A DNA stretch of 64,000 nt, taken from Amycolatopsis sp. NBC_01480 (lineage in GTDB: Bacteria; Actinomycetota; Actinomycetes; Mycobacteriales; Pseudonocardiaceae). A program made the translations under genes and the position numbers. Under the pieces are notes generated by a model, which was not told the DNA's origin, did no database searches, and saw only the letters and a list, made by a program, of their open reading frames with translations. The stretch covers positions 7,440,001 to 7,504,000 of the forward strand of contig NZ_CP109442.1 of NCBI RefSeq assembly GCF_036227205.1, given 5' to 3'. The number at the start of each line of letters is the position of its first letter. Positions within the stretch are counted from its first letter, which is position 1. This document shows, one piece after another, positions 7,771-28,542 of the stretch.

Positions 7771-8991
7771 ATGACCGAGACTGCTCTGACACCGCGGACC
7801 GAAGACGCCCCGGCCTTTCCGGACGACCGCACCTGCCCTTACCAGCTGCCCCAGGGTTATCTCCGGCTGCGCGACGAGGAAGGCGCGCTGCGCAAGATCA
7901 AGCTCTTCGACGGCCGCGAGGCGTGGGTGGTGACCAAGCACGGACCCGCGCGCAAGCTGCTGGGCGATCCCCGCTTGTCCTCGGATCGCACCCGCGAGGA
8001 CTTCCCGGCGGCTTCGCCACGGTTCAAGGGGTTCCGCGCGGCACCGAAGGCGTTCATCAGCATGGACCCGCCGGAGCACGGGCCGCGGCGGCGGATGGTG
8101 CTCGGCGACTTCACCGTGAAGCACGTCAAGGGGATGCGCGGGGACATCGAGCGGATCGTCCACGGCTTCATCGACGACCTGCTCGCGGCCGGGCCGAACG
8201 CCGACCTGGTCAGCCGGTTCGCCCTGGCCGTCCCGTCGATGGTGATCTGCCAGATGCTCGGCGTGCCCTACGCCGACCACGAGTTCTTCCAGGACGCCAG
8301 CCGGCGGCTCGTGCAGTCGACGGACGCCGAGGGGCTCATCGCCGCGCGCAAGGACCTCGCCGGCTACCTGGACGGGCTGATCACCCGGCTGCAGGCCGAG
8401 CCGGGGCCGGGCCTGCTCGGCAGTCTGGTGTCCGGGCAGCTGGCGCGCGGGGAGATCGACCGCCAGGAGCTGGTCGCGTCCGCGCTCCTGCTCCTCGTCG
8501 CCGGGCACGAGACCACGGCGTCCATGACCTCGCTGAGCGTGATCACCCTGCTGGACCACCCGGACCAGCTGGCCGCCCTGCGCGCCGACCCGAGTCTGGT
8601 GCCGGGCGCGGTCGAGGAGTTGTTGCGCTACCTGGCCATCGCCGACCTCGCGGGCAGCCGCATCGCCACCGCCGACATCGAGGTCGACGGACAGCTCATC
8701 CGGGCCGGCGAGGGGGTCATCGTGCCCAACTCCATCGCCAACCGCGACGGCTCGGTCTTCGAGGACCCGGACAAGTTCGACATCCACCGCAAGGCCCGGC
8801 ACCACATCGCGTTCGGCTACGGCGTGCACCAGTGCCTCGGCCAGAACCTGGCCCGGCTGGAACTGGAAGTGATCATCACCGCGCTGTTCGACCGGATCCC
8901 GACGCTGCGCCTCGCCGTTCCGGTGGAGGACCTGAAATTGCGGCCGGGCACGACGATCCAGGGGGTCAACGAGCTGCCCGTCACCTGGTGA
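7771..8991 (+). CDS. Cytochrome P450 (CYP105-like), flank copy
   Basis: This is a 406-aa soluble bacterial P450 monooxygenase. The ATG at 7771 follows GAGGGG. Diagnostic elements are the I-helix VAGHETTAS, the ExxR motif EELLR, and the heme-binding segment FGYGVHQCLGQNLAR with the Cys ligand. The N-terminus TCPYQLPQGYLRLR and the REAWVVT segment closely resemble the cluster P450 at 57525-58739, so the two are paralogues of one subfamily. No ferredoxin gene is adjacent. It is divergently paired with a TetR gene and separated from the PKS by an SDR/TetR pair, so I leave it outside the cluster, but it could supply a tailoring oxidation. Confidence 0.92.
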   Translation: MTETALTPRTEDAPAFPDDRTCPYQLPQGYLRLRDEEGALRKIKLFDGREAWVVTKHGPARKLLGDPRLSSDRTREDFPAASPRFKGFRAAPKAFISMDPPEHGPRRRMVLGDFTVKHVKGMRGDIERIVHGFIDDLLAAGPNADLVSRFALAVPSMVICQMLGVPYADHEFFQDASRRLVQSTDAEGLIAARKDLAGYLDGLITRLQAEPGPGLLGSLVSGQLARGEIDRQELVASALLLLVAGHETTASMTSLSVITLLDHPDQLAALRADPSLVPGAVEELLRYLAIADLAGSRIATADIEVDGQLIRAGEGVIVPNSIANRDGSVFEDPDKFDIHRKARHHIAFGYGVHQCLGQNLARLELEVIITALFDRIPTLRLAVPVEDLKLRPGTTIQGVNELPVTW

Positions 8992-8995
8992 CCAC

Positions 8996-9736
8996 TCAGC
9001 CCTGGCGGGTGGGGCGGATGGTGATGTCGCCGATCTCCACGTCGTCGGGCTGCTCGATGGCGAAGGCGATGGCGCGCGCGACGGCGTCGGGGCTGATTCC
9101 GAGCGCTGCCATGGTCTTCTGGGCCTGCTCGCGCTCCGTGGCGTCGCCGAGGTAGTCGACGAGTTCGGTGCGGACGAATCCGGGGGAGACCGACGTGGTG
9201 CGGAGGGCGCCGTCGGTGGACTCCTGGCGCAGGGCTTCGAGCAGGGTGCGCACGGCGTTCTTGGTGCCCGCGTACACGGCTTGGGTCGGGACGATCTTGA
9301 GGCCGGACGTCGAGACGGTGGTGACGAAGTGCCCGTGGCCTTGCTCGCGGAACACGGGCAGGGCGGCGGCGATGCCGTGGAGGACGCCGCGCAGGTTGAT
9401 GTCGATCATCGTGTCCCAGGCCTCGACGTCGAGGTCGGCCATGGGCGCGATCCGGGCGACGCCGGCGTTGGCCACCAGGACGTCGAGGCGTCCGAACCGT
9501 TCGACGGCCAGCGCCACCAGCTGCTCCAGATCGGCGCGCCGGGTGACGTCGGCGGCCAGCATCTCGGCGCGGCCGCCGTGGTCCCGGATCTGCGCCACGA
9601 GTGAGTCGAGCCGGTCGGTCCGGCGGGCGCCCAGCACGACGGCCGCGCCCCGGCCGGCCAGCTCGAGGGCGGTGGCCGCGCCGATCCCGCTGCTGGCGCC
9701 GGTGATGGCGACGACTTTGCTGTCCAGTGTGCTCAT
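8996..9736 (-). CDS. Short-chain dehydrogenase/reductase
   Basis: This is a 246-aa classical SDR. The ATG at 9736 has AGGAGA seven bases upstream. Visible elements are the cofactor motif TGASSGIG, VLVANAG, the catalytic Ser in TTVSTSG and the YAGTK motif (Tyr-x-x-x-Lys). An Arg-rich GARRTDRL after beta-2 favours NADP(H). It is most like the clavaldehyde-dehydrogenase-type SDRs that are frequent in actinobacteria. It is divergent from a TetR gene with two operator-like palindromes between them, so it is probably the target of that repressor. It is convergent with the P450 gene, with a 4-bp gap. Confidence 0.9.
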   Translation of the reverse strand: MSTLDSKVVAITGASSGIGAATALELAGRGAAVVLGARRTDRLDSLVAQIRDHGGRAEMLAADVTRRADLEQLVALAVERFGRLDVLVANAGVARIAPMADLDVEAWDTMIDINLRGVLHGIAAALPVFREQGHGHFVTTVSTSGLKIVPTQAVYAGTKNAVRTLLEALRQESTDGALRTTSVSPGFVRTELVDYLGDATEREQAQKTMAALGISPDAVARAIAFAIEQPDDVEIGDITIRPTRQG

Positions 9737-9759
9737 CGCTAGCTCTCCTGTTCTAAACT

Positions 9760-9802
9760 GACAAGTGTCCGCTTGCCGTTTCCACGGTACCGGACACTTG
9801 TC
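9760..9802. promoter_or_regulatory. Duplicated TetR operator between SDR and TetR genes
   Basis: Two near-palindromes of the form GACA-NN-TGTC (9760-9771 and 9791-9802) are inverted copies of each other. They sit 31 bp apart centre to centre, or three helical turns, so both would face the same side of the helix. They lie between the divergent SDR and TetR starts. Confidence 0.6.
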
Positions 9803-9830
9803 CGTTTGGCTACGCAGGAGGGGAGGCGGC

Positions 9831-10394
9831 GTGGTGACGAGCCGTGAGCGCAGGTCGGACGCGGTCGCCAACCGGGACCGGATCGTGGAGGCCGCGCGGG
9901 CGGAACTGAGCGAGTCCAACGGCGCGGCGGCCGAGCTGAAACTGCACCGGGTCGCCAAATCGGCGGGGGTCGGCCAGGGCACGCTCTACCGCCACTTCCC
10001 GACCCGCGAGCACCTGCTGGCCGAGGTGTACCGCTACGAGCTGACCCAGCTCGTCGACGCCGTACCGCCGCTGCTCGCGGAGTTCCCCCCGCTCCGGGCG
10101 CTGACCGGCTGGTTCGACCGGCTGGTCGAATACGCGCGCGTGAAACGCGGCGTCATGGCGGCGATCGAGGCCTCGGCCTGGCACGACCTGTACTCCGACC
10201 ACCATCACCGTCTCGACGAAGCGCTCGAAACGATGCTCGACCGCGGAAAGGACGCCGGCGAGGTGCGTGCGGACGTCGATGCCACAGACGTCATCCTGCT
10301 GCTGGGCGCGTTGTCGCGGATTCCTGAGGCGGAGTGGGATGCGCGGGCGCAGACCGTGGTGGCGGTGATTGTGGATGGTCTGCGCCCGCGTTGA
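9831..10394 (+). CDS. TetR-family repressor of the SDR gene
   Basis: This is a TetR regulator of 187 aa. I start at the GTG at 9831 (a second GTG follows immediately), which has GGGAGG six bases upstream. A start at 9765 would add a tail unlike the family. The HTH reads LHRVAKSAGVGQGTLYRHFPTREHLLAEVY. The remaining helices are typical of the AcrR/SdrP group and end VVAVIVDGLRPR. Context (divergent SDR, paired operators) suggests autoregulation plus control of the SDR. It is convergent with the first PKS gene, whose stop lies 7 bp away, and marks the probable left edge of the biosynthetic cluster. Confidence 0.88.
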   Translation: MVTSRERRSDAVANRDRIVEAARAELSESNGAAAELKLHRVAKSAGVGQGTLYRHFPTREHLLAEVYRYELTQLVDAVPPLLAEFPPLRALTGWFDRLVEYARVKRGVMAAIEASAWHDLYSDHHHRLDEALETMLDRGKDAGEVRADVDATDVILLLGALSRIPEAEWDARAQTVVAVIVDGLRPR

Positions 10395-10400
10395 GTCTCC

Positions 10401-22349
<11,949 letters not shown>

Positions 22350-22516
22350 CGCCGTGCTTCACCACCTGTAGTCCACGCCGAGGGCGCGCCCGTTCGAGGG
22401 CACGCCGAAGGCCGTCCGGAAAAGGGAAAACCACTGAGCCACAAAACCGCTGTGTCAGAAGACCGCTGTGCCATCGTGTTCGCGCCGGGTAAAGGTCCGC
22501 TTCACACCGGCTAAAG

Positions 22517-23302
22517 TCAGCGCGCCCCGGCCGCCGCGGTGAGCGGGGCGGTCACCGCGGCCAGCACGCGGGCGCGAGCCACCGGGCCGGCGAGGAAGAA
22601 ATGCCCGCCGGGCACCACTTCCGCGGTGAATCCCGCGGAAGTGTGCGCGCCCCAGGCCTCGATCGAAGTGCTGTCCAACAACGGGTCTTCGGCGCCGGCA
22701 AAGGCGTGCAGCGGCACCGGCATCGGGACGCCCGGCCCGGCCTGGAAACTGGTGCACAGCGCCAGATCCGCGCGGATCAGCGCGAGCGCGGGCCCGGCCC
22801 ACCGCGGGTAGCGCCGGACCACGTCCGACATCCCGCCCAGGCCGATCAGCAGGTCGAGCAGATCGTCGTCGGACATCGACGGCACGGCCTCCAGCGGCGG
22901 CGGCGCCGCGGGATCGCCGAACGCGCCGGTCACCAGCGCCTCCGGCAGCCGCGCGCCGCGGGAGAGCCGGTGGCGGGTCAGCGCGAACGCGACGAGCGCG
23001 CCCATGCTGTGCCCGTAGAACACGTGCGGCGCTTCGAGCCAGGGCGACAGCTCCGCGTCGAGGTCGGCGACCAGCGCCGCCATGTCGTCGGGGTATTCGT
23101 CGTGCAGCCGCCGTTCGCGGCCGGGCAGCTGCACCGGGTGCACCGAGACCGCCCGGCCCGCCTCGCGCTGCCAGCCCGTGAACACCGACGCGGTGCCGCC
23201 GGCGTGGTGGAAGCAGAACACCCGGGGCGCGGTGCCCGGCGCGGGCGGCGGGTCGACGGCGAGCGGCGATGTCACGGCGCCAGGGGAATCGGCTGCGGTC
23301 AT
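22517..23302 (-). CDS. Type II (editing) thioesterase
   Basis: This is a 261-aa alpha/beta hydrolase of the GrsT/RifR type II thioesterase family, which clears misprimed acyl groups from PKS carrier proteins. The ATG at 23302 overlaps the ACP stop codon in ATGA, so translation is coupled. Motifs are VFCFHHAGG near the N-terminus, the nucleophile elbow YGHSMGALVAF, DPLLDS (Asp region) and PGGHFFL (catalytic His). The lid region LIGLGGMSDVVRRYP is typical. The terminal PKS module has no thioesterase, and this protein is not expected to release the product because the tetronate genes do that. It corresponds by context to AbyT of the abyssomicin cluster. Confidence 0.92.
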   Translation of the reverse strand: MTAADSPGAVTSPLAVDPPPAPGTAPRVFCFHHAGGTASVFTGWQREAGRAVSVHPVQLPGRERRLHDEYPDDMAALVADLDAELSPWLEAPHVFYGHSMGALVAFALTRHRLSRGARLPEALVTGAFGDPAAPPPLEAVPSMSDDDLLDLLIGLGGMSDVVRRYPRWAGPALALIRADLALCTSFQAGPGVPMPVPLHAFAGAEDPLLDSTSIEAWGAHTSAGFTAEVVPGGHFFLAGPVARARVLAAVTAPLTAAAGAR

Positions 23303-23526
23303 CGGGCCGTCGCCACGCCGTAGAGGTCCCGCAGCGAGCCGGCCACCAGCGCGTCCGGCAGCGACACCTCGTGCCCGGTGTACTGCTCCAGCCGGGTCAG
23401 CACGCTCAGCAGGTGCAGCGAGTTCCACTCCGGCAGCTGGTCGAGGTGGACGTCGAGGTCGTCGGCCGTCCACGCCATGCCCAGCTCGGTGTTGAGCAGG
23501 CCGATGAAGTCGTCGATCGTGGTCAC
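23299..23526 (-). CDS. Stand-alone acyl carrier protein for the glyceryl unit
   Basis: This is a 75-aa ACP that carries the three-carbon glyceryl unit of the tetronate ring. The GTG start at 23526 overlaps the FkbH stop codon (GTGA), and its own stop overlaps the TE start. The phosphopantetheine serine lies in LPEWNSLHLLSVLTRLE, where the usual Asp before the Ser is Asn, as is common among FkbH-partner ACPs. The order FkbH-ACP matches agg2-agg3 and abyA2-abyA3. The 4-bp overlaps argue for equal expression with the glyceryl transferase. Confidence 0.93.
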   Translation of the reverse strand: MTTIDDFIGLLNTELGMAWTADDLDVHLDQLPEWNSLHLLSVLTRLEQYTGHEVSLPDALVAGSLRDLYGVATAR

Positions 23527-25415
23527 TGCTTCGGCTCCTCGAAGTCGGCGGTCAGCTCGATGTGCTCCGGCACGGCGGCGATGTCGGCCAGGTCGTGCCG
23601 GAAGGCGGCACTGGTCTCGTCCTCGGCGACGACGGTGAACCCGTTCCTGGGATAGAACTTCGCCACCTTTTCGTTCTTGGCCGTCCGCCGGTAGGACGCG
23701 CGGACCTCCCGCGCGCCGGTCGCTTTCGCGTGCGCCAGCACGGTGCTCAGCGCGGCCTGCTCGATCCCGCGGGAGAACACCCGGCAGCTGAGCAGGAAGT
23801 TGTCGATCTCCACCGCGTCTCCGGCGCGGTGCCCCAGCACGGCGCCGACCAGCCCGTTGTCGCCGAACCGGTCCGAGGCGTGCACGGCGAGCAGCAGCGC
23901 GTTCGCGTCGCCGGCCAGCTCGTGCACGCGGTCCGGCTGGAGCCGTTGGGTGGTCAGGTTGAACTGGTTGGTGCGCAAGGTGAGCTGGGAGACGCGCGCC
24001 AGCTCGGCGGCGGTGGGCGGGGCGAGCCGGATCCGCACGCCGAGTTCGGCGAGGTAGTCGCGGACCGAGTCGAACGATTCGAGGAAGTCCTTGCGCACCA
24101 GCTCTTCGCGGTAGCGCATGGGTCGGTGCCGGTCGTCGGCGGTCAGCTCGCGGGCGTCGAACCAGCCGTCGGCCAGCAGCGCGCCGAGGTGCCGGGCCGG
24201 CTCCGCGTCGACCTCGACCACCGCCACCTGGGGCAGTTTTTCGCGCACCAGACCGCATTCGTACGCGCTGTCGTCGACGAAGACCACGCTGTCGACGCCG
24301 AGACCGAGATCGGTGGCGAGCCCGGTGAGACGGAGGTGCTTGGGCTGCCAGTCGGCCGAGACCCGCACGAAATCCTCCTCGCGCAACACCATTCCGGGGT
24401 GTTCGCGCAGTGCCTCGCCGACCGGGCCGGGGTCGTTCTTGCTGACCGCGGCCAGCAGCACCCCCTGTCCGCCGAGCTGCTTGGCGACCCGCTGGAACGC
24501 GGCGAACGCCTCGCCCCGGTGCCCGTCACCGATCTCGATGCCCTCGATGCCGTCGTCACCGAGGATCCCGCCCCAGAGCGTGTTGTCCAGGTCCAGCGCG
24601 AGCACCTTCTTGGTGCGGCCGGTGAGCACCCGCGCCAGGTGCGCCACCCGGTGGGCGTACCGGGCCAGCAGCTCCGCCGAAAGGTGCGCCTTGGCGTACA
24701 CGCTCATCCGCGCGTCCGACAGCGGCACGCCCTCGGCCAGCACGGGGTCCAGGTCGAGCACCACGACGGCCGGGTGGTCGTCGGCCAGCCGCAGCAGCGC
24801 CGCGTTAGCCTCCCGCCACACCGCGCCCAGCCGGGCCCGCGAGCGCAGGTCGATCAGCTGGTCGGCGAACTGCGCGGGCAGCGGGATGGTGTTGTACACC
24901 AGCACTCCGCGACCGGCCGCGGAGAAGGTGCGGGCGAGCCCGTCGAGGAGGGCCAGCTTGGCCTTGAGCACCGCCTCGACGTCTTCGACCCGCCACGGCG
25001 TCGGCACTTCGTCGAACACCAGCCACGGGTCGAGCACGCACAACGCGAGGTCGGGCTCGGCCTGGTACAGCTCGCTCTCGGGGTCGGACAGGGCGAACAG
25101 GTAGCTGTCGAAGTCGGTCATGGTGGCCTTGAGCAGCAGGCCGTGCCGGGCGAGTTCCCCGGTGAGCGGGGCACGGACGGCGTCCAGCGTCGAATGCCCG
25201 GTCACCGCGACGCGCACCACCGGTGTGTCCGGGTGCGCGGCCAGGACGCGCTCGGGCGCGACCCGCTGCAGCAGCGTGCCGGCCTGGCGGACTTCGGCCG
25301 GGCCGGCGGTGCCGAGCCGGGGGGCCAGCTCCGGGTGGCGGTCGGGCAGGTCGCCGTCGGCCAGCCGCTGGCGCAGCCAGTCGACCGCCGACGCGGGCGC
25401 GCTCGTCGAATCCAT
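23523..25415 (-). CDS. FkbH-like glyceryl-ACP synthase (HAD family)
   Basis: This 630-aa enzyme loads and dephosphorylates 1,3-bisphosphoglycerate to give glyceryl-S-ACP, the C3 precursor of tetronates (Agg2, Tmn16 and AbyA2 type). The HAD phosphatase domain is marked by VLALDLDNTLWGG (DxDxT nucleophile), AVSKNDP and FVDDSAYECGLVRE. A GNAT-like acyltransferase domain follows, with NFLLSCRVFSRGIEQA. The C-terminal ASYRRTAKNEKVAKFYPRNGF is characteristic. The acidic turn that usually reads DDSPxER here contains Cys. The ATG at 25415 has no Shine-Dalgarno and lies 21 nt from the SARP-box repeats, so the message may be leaderless. It is first in the operon FkbH-ACP-TE-PKS A. Confidence 0.95.
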   Translation of the reverse strand: MDSTSAPASAVDWLRQRLADGDLPDRHPELAPRLGTAGPAEVRQAGTLLQRVAPERVLAAHPDTPVVRVAVTGHSTLDAVRAPLTGELARHGLLLKATMTDFDSYLFALSDPESELYQAEPDLALCVLDPWLVFDEVPTPWRVEDVEAVLKAKLALLDGLARTFSAAGRGVLVYNTIPLPAQFADQLIDLRSRARLGAVWREANAALLRLADDHPAVVVLDLDPVLAEGVPLSDARMSVYAKAHLSAELLARYAHRVAHLARVLTGRTKKVLALDLDNTLWGGILGDDGIEGIEIGDGHRGEAFAAFQRVAKQLGGQGVLLAAVSKNDPGPVGEALREHPGMVLREEDFVRVSADWQPKHLRLTGLATDLGLGVDSVVFVDDSAYECGLVREKLPQVAVVEVDAEPARHLGALLADGWFDARELTADDRHRPMRYREELVRKDFLESFDSVRDYLAELGVRIRLAPPTAAELARVSQLTLRTNQFNLTTQRLQPDRVHELAGDANALLLAVHASDRFGDNGLVGAVLGHRAGDAVEIDNFLLSCRVFSRGIEQAALSTVLAHAKATGAREVRASYRRTAKNEKVAKFYPRNGFTVVAEDETSAAFRHDLADIAAVPEHIELTADFEEPKQ

Positions 25416-25436
25416 GCTGCCGATGCTGACGAGTCC

Positions 25437-25464
25437 CGCTGAACTCACGCTTAGGAGCCGCTTA
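25437..25464 (-). promoter_or_regulatory. SARP box 1: triple 11-bp repeat before the FkbH operon
   Basis: Read on the minus strand, TAAGCG (25464-25459), TAAGCG (25453-25448) and TCAGCG (25442-25437) are spaced exactly 11 bp apart. SARP proteins bind such direct repeats overlapping the -35 region. A CAGCAT hexamer (25428-25423) lies 8 bp further down, in the -10 position. This predicts transcription starting at or next to the FkbH ATG. The 312-bp divergent gap 25416-25727 holds this box and the LAL promoter, and no gene. Confidence 0.7.
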
Positions 25465-25653
25465 AAACGGGGCGGGGGAGGGGCTTCCCGGCGGGCGCCG
25501 GCTGTGCTGAAAACGATTTCAGCGTGGCCGGCGTGGCCTGCGTCACGCCGCGCCCGCCGGCCGCCGTGCGTTCGCCGCGAGAGGAATCCCTTGCCTGGCA
25601 ACAGGTTCGCGGCCGGCCGATTGACGGTACCGACTTGCCCCAACGGAAGTTTG

Positions 25654-25683
25654 TTGGCAATTGAGCACCCGTGGTCCTAGACT
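25654..25683 (+). promoter_or_regulatory. Promoter of the LAL regulator gene
   Basis: TTGGCA (25654-25659) and TAGACT (25678-25683) with an 18-bp spacer form a good sigma-70-type (HrdB) promoter. The -35 element lies in an imperfect palindrome, TTGCCCCAAC...GTTGGCAA (about 25635-25660). Transcription would begin near 25690, so the open frame upstream of that point is not translated. Confidence 0.55.
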
Positions 25684-25727
25684 CACCGGAAGTAGCGATT
25701 CGCCGGCGCTGGGGTGGTGGCCGGCAC

Positions 25728-28499
25728 GTGACCATTGGGGGGTCCGTGGATCGGGGGCGTCATCCGCGGCTGGTGGACACATTCGAGCGGAGCCGGGTTT
25801 TCGCGGCACTTTACCGGCTCGGCGGTGGCTTCGTCGAGATCGCGGCCGAGCCCGGAATGGGGAAATCGCGGATCATCGTCGATGTGGACCGGGCGGCGCG
25901 CGAGATGGGGCTGCCGGTCCGGTGCCTGCGCTTCAACCCGGCGAAACAGGCTTTTCGTGTCGCCCGCGTGCTTTCCCGCGCCGATTCGGCCAATCAGCTG
26001 TGGGCGGCGGCGACCGGCTGCGCCGCGGTGCCCGAGGAGGCCCCGGCCGGCGGCCCGTCGTCCGGCGGCAAGCGGGTGCTGCTGATCGACGACGCGCACT
26101 ACGCGGACCAGCACACCCTGGATTTGCTCGAGGGACTGGCCGACGAGCAGGACGACCCGCGTGACGGCGACGTGCTCGTGGTGCTCACCCACCGGCCCCG
26201 GCAGAGCCCGCGCCAGCTGCGCACCCTGCTCGCCCTCGGGGTGGAAAACGAGAAGGTGGAACGGATCGAGCTGCCGCCGTTCACCCTGGCGCAGGCCGCC
26301 GACCTGGTCGGGCTGAGCAGCGACGACGACTGGCTGGACACGCTGCACCGCGAGAGCGCCGGGGTGCCGCTGTACCTGCTCGCGCTGGCGTACACCTATC
26401 TGGCCCGGTCCACCACCGAGCCCGATCCGTTCGGCGCGCAGATCCCGCGCCAGGTGGCCGCGCTGATCTCCGGCGAGCTGGCCACGCTCGGCCCCGCCGA
26501 AGCCACCCTGCTGCGCGCGGGCGCGGTGCTGGGCGACCGGTTCGAACTCGACGCCGCCACCGACGTGGCCGGGCTGGCGCACGACGAGGCGCTGGCGTCG
26601 GTCACCGAGCTGGTCCGCCGCGATGTGCTGCGCGAGACCGAGCGCCAGACGGTTTTCGCCTTCCGGCACCGGTTGCTGCGCCAGGTCGTGTACGTGGATC
26701 TGGACGTGGACGCGCGGGCCCAGGTGCACCGCGCCGCGCTCGAAGTGCTGGAGGAGCAGGACGCCGGGGTGGTGCAGCGCGCGGTCCACCTGGAGCGGCT
26801 GGCGCACCGCCGTCGTCCGGAAGACGTGCAGGTGCTGGTCGCCGCCGCGCGTGAGCTGATGGCGGGCGAACCCGACACGGCCGCGCGGTTCCTGGAGGCC
26901 GCGCTGCGCGGGCGGAACCAGCCGGCCCGGCGCGGCGAGCTGATCCTGTTGCTGGCCAAGGCACTTGCCGGCACGCGGCCGGCCGAAGCGCGGGACGTGC
27001 TGGTGCCGTTGCTCGGCGAGCGCGCCGGGACCACGGTCGCCACCCGGGCCCAGGCGGTCGCGCTGTGCGCCACGCTCGACGCGCTGTCCGGCCGGGCCAC
27101 CGAGGCCGACGGGATGATCGCGTCCGAACTCGCCGAGCTGCCCGAGGACCCGCCGGCCGCGGTCGCCGAGCTGCTGCTCGCGCGCGGGCTGATCGCGTTG
27201 ACCTTCGGGCACTCCGTCGCGGCCGCCGACGTGGACACCGCGTTCCGGCTGGCGCGGCGGCACGGCAGCGGCGCGTCGCTGGCGGTGGCATTGGTGTTGC
27301 GGGCCTACCGCGGCGCGGTCGAATGCACCGGTGCCGACGCCGAGGGCGTCGCCGACCACACGCTGTACGACCCGCCCGCGGCGGCGCTCGACCGGACCGC
27401 CGACGCCGACCCCGGCGCGCTGGTCCTGCTCGGCTGGTCCGAGCTGCTGGTCAGCCGGCCGGGCCCGGCCGAGCGGCACCTGCGCCGGGCGGCCGCGGTG
27501 GTCGACAGCCGCGGCCCGCGACCGTTGGCGCCCTTGGTGAACATCTGCCTCAGCGTGCTGTTGCAGCGCCGCGGCATGTACGCCGAAGGCAGCGAGGCCG
27601 CGGCGACCGCGCACCGGATCGCGGTGGAGCTGGACGCCGCGCCGCTCGCCGAGATCGCCAAGGCGCTGGAGCTGCAGTGCGGCGCGCACCAGGAGGGCGG
27701 CACGGCCGTCGGCGCGATCTCCACACTGCCGATGGGCCGCGGCTGGCTGGGCGTCAACGCGGCGACTTTCCTGGCCTCGGCCGGGGAGCTGGACAGCGAC
27801 CTGCGGCGCTCGGTCGCGCTGATCATCCACAACGGCGGCGGCCGGGACCTGCCGGACCTGCCCGCGATCCTGCGGCCGCGCTGTTACGAGGTGCTGACCC
27901 TGGAAGCGCTGGTGCACAACGAGCCGCACTCGGTCGCCGAGGACTGGGCCGACCGCGCCCACCAGGCCGCCGCGGCGCTCGACCTGGCCTGCCAGCGGGC
28001 GTACGCGCTGCTCGCCCGCGCTCACCTGACCCGGGCACAGGGCGACCCCGAGGCCGCCGCGGAGCTGTACCGCCGGGCCGGCGGGCTGTTCGGGTCCGCG
28101 GCGATGATCGGCGCGCAGGCCCGCGCGTTCAGCCACGCCGCCGAGTGCGCCCGCGAGGCGGGACAGGTGGACTACGCGCGTTCGCTGCTGGTGCTGGCCA
28201 AGGCGATGGCCCGGCAATGCGGCGCCGGCAAGGTGTACCTGCGGCTGGACGCGCAGCTGCGGGACCTCGACGCGCCGTCGGCCGATGAGGAAACCGCGGG
28301 GGAGACCACGCTGGGCGCCCTGACCGACCGGGAGCGGGAGATCGCCGGGATCGCCGGGCAGGGCAAGCGCACCAAGGAGATCGCCGCGCAGCTTTCGCTG
28401 AGCCCGCGCACGGTCGACGTCCACCTCGGGCGCATCTATCGCAAGCTGAACATCGAGTCCCGGGCCGAGCTGGCCAGGATCGTGGCCGAAGCGTCCTGA
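25728..28499 (+). CDS. LAL-family (large ATP-binding LuxR) transcriptional regulator
   Basis: This is a pathway activator of about 923 aa. The start is the GTG at 25728, or possibly the GTG at 25746, which follows a run of G. An N-terminal AAA/STAND ATPase has the Walker A AEPGMGKS and Walker B VLLIDDAH. The middle is a long TPR-like helical region (about 350-820). The C-terminal LuxR/GerE HTH (last 65 aa) contains LTDREREIAGIAGQG, SPRTVDVHLGRIYRKL and a final ESRAELARIV. LAL proteins activate many macrolide and polyether clusters, and aby-type clusters carry one. It is divergent from the FkbH operon and followed by its own terminator. Confidence 0.93.
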   Translation: MTIGGSVDRGRHPRLVDTFERSRVFAALYRLGGGFVEIAAEPGMGKSRIIVDVDRAAREMGLPVRCLRFNPAKQAFRVARVLSRADSANQLWAAATGCAAVPEEAPAGGPSSGGKRVLLIDDAHYADQHTLDLLEGLADEQDDPRDGDVLVVLTHRPRQSPRQLRTLLALGVENEKVERIELPPFTLAQAADLVGLSSDDDWLDTLHRESAGVPLYLLALAYTYLARSTTEPDPFGAQIPRQVAALISGELATLGPAEATLLRAGAVLGDRFELDAATDVAGLAHDEALASVTELVRRDVLRETERQTVFAFRHRLLRQVVYVDLDVDARAQVHRAALEVLEEQDAGVVQRAVHLERLAHRRRPEDVQVLVAAARELMAGEPDTAARFLEAALRGRNQPARRGELILLLAKALAGTRPAEARDVLVPLLGERAGTTVATRAQAVALCATLDALSGRATEADGMIASELAELPEDPPAAVAELLLARGLIALTFGHSVAAADVDTAFRLARRHGSGASLAVALVLRAYRGAVECTGADAEGVADHTLYDPPAAALDRTADADPGALVLLGWSELLVSRPGPAERHLRRAAAVVDSRGPRPLAPLVNICLSVLLQRRGMYAEGSEAAATAHRIAVELDAAPLAEIAKALELQCGAHQEGGTAVGAISTLPMGRGWLGVNAATFLASAGELDSDLRRSVALIIHNGGGRDLPDLPAILRPRCYEVLTLEALVHNEPHSVAEDWADRAHQAAAALDLACQRAYALLARAHLTRAQGDPEAAAELYRRAGGLFGSAAMIGAQARAFSHAAECAREAGQVDYARSLLVLAKAMARQCGAGKVYLRLDAQLRDLDAPSADEETAGETTLGALTDREREIAGIAGQGKRTKEIAAQLSLSPRTVDVHLGRIYRKLNIESRAELARIVAEAS

Positions 28500-28542
28500 C
28501 CACGGGCGGGCCTTTCCGCAGTGTCGCGGACTTCCCTCGCAC

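Noticed and set aside
22350..22516. A separate promoter with ACCGCTGTG repeats (22446-22454, 22462-22470) before PKS A
   Set aside because: The repeats are 16 bp apart and match none of the cluster boxes; with all genes in the same direction, I treat the 167-bp gap as an intra-operon spacer.
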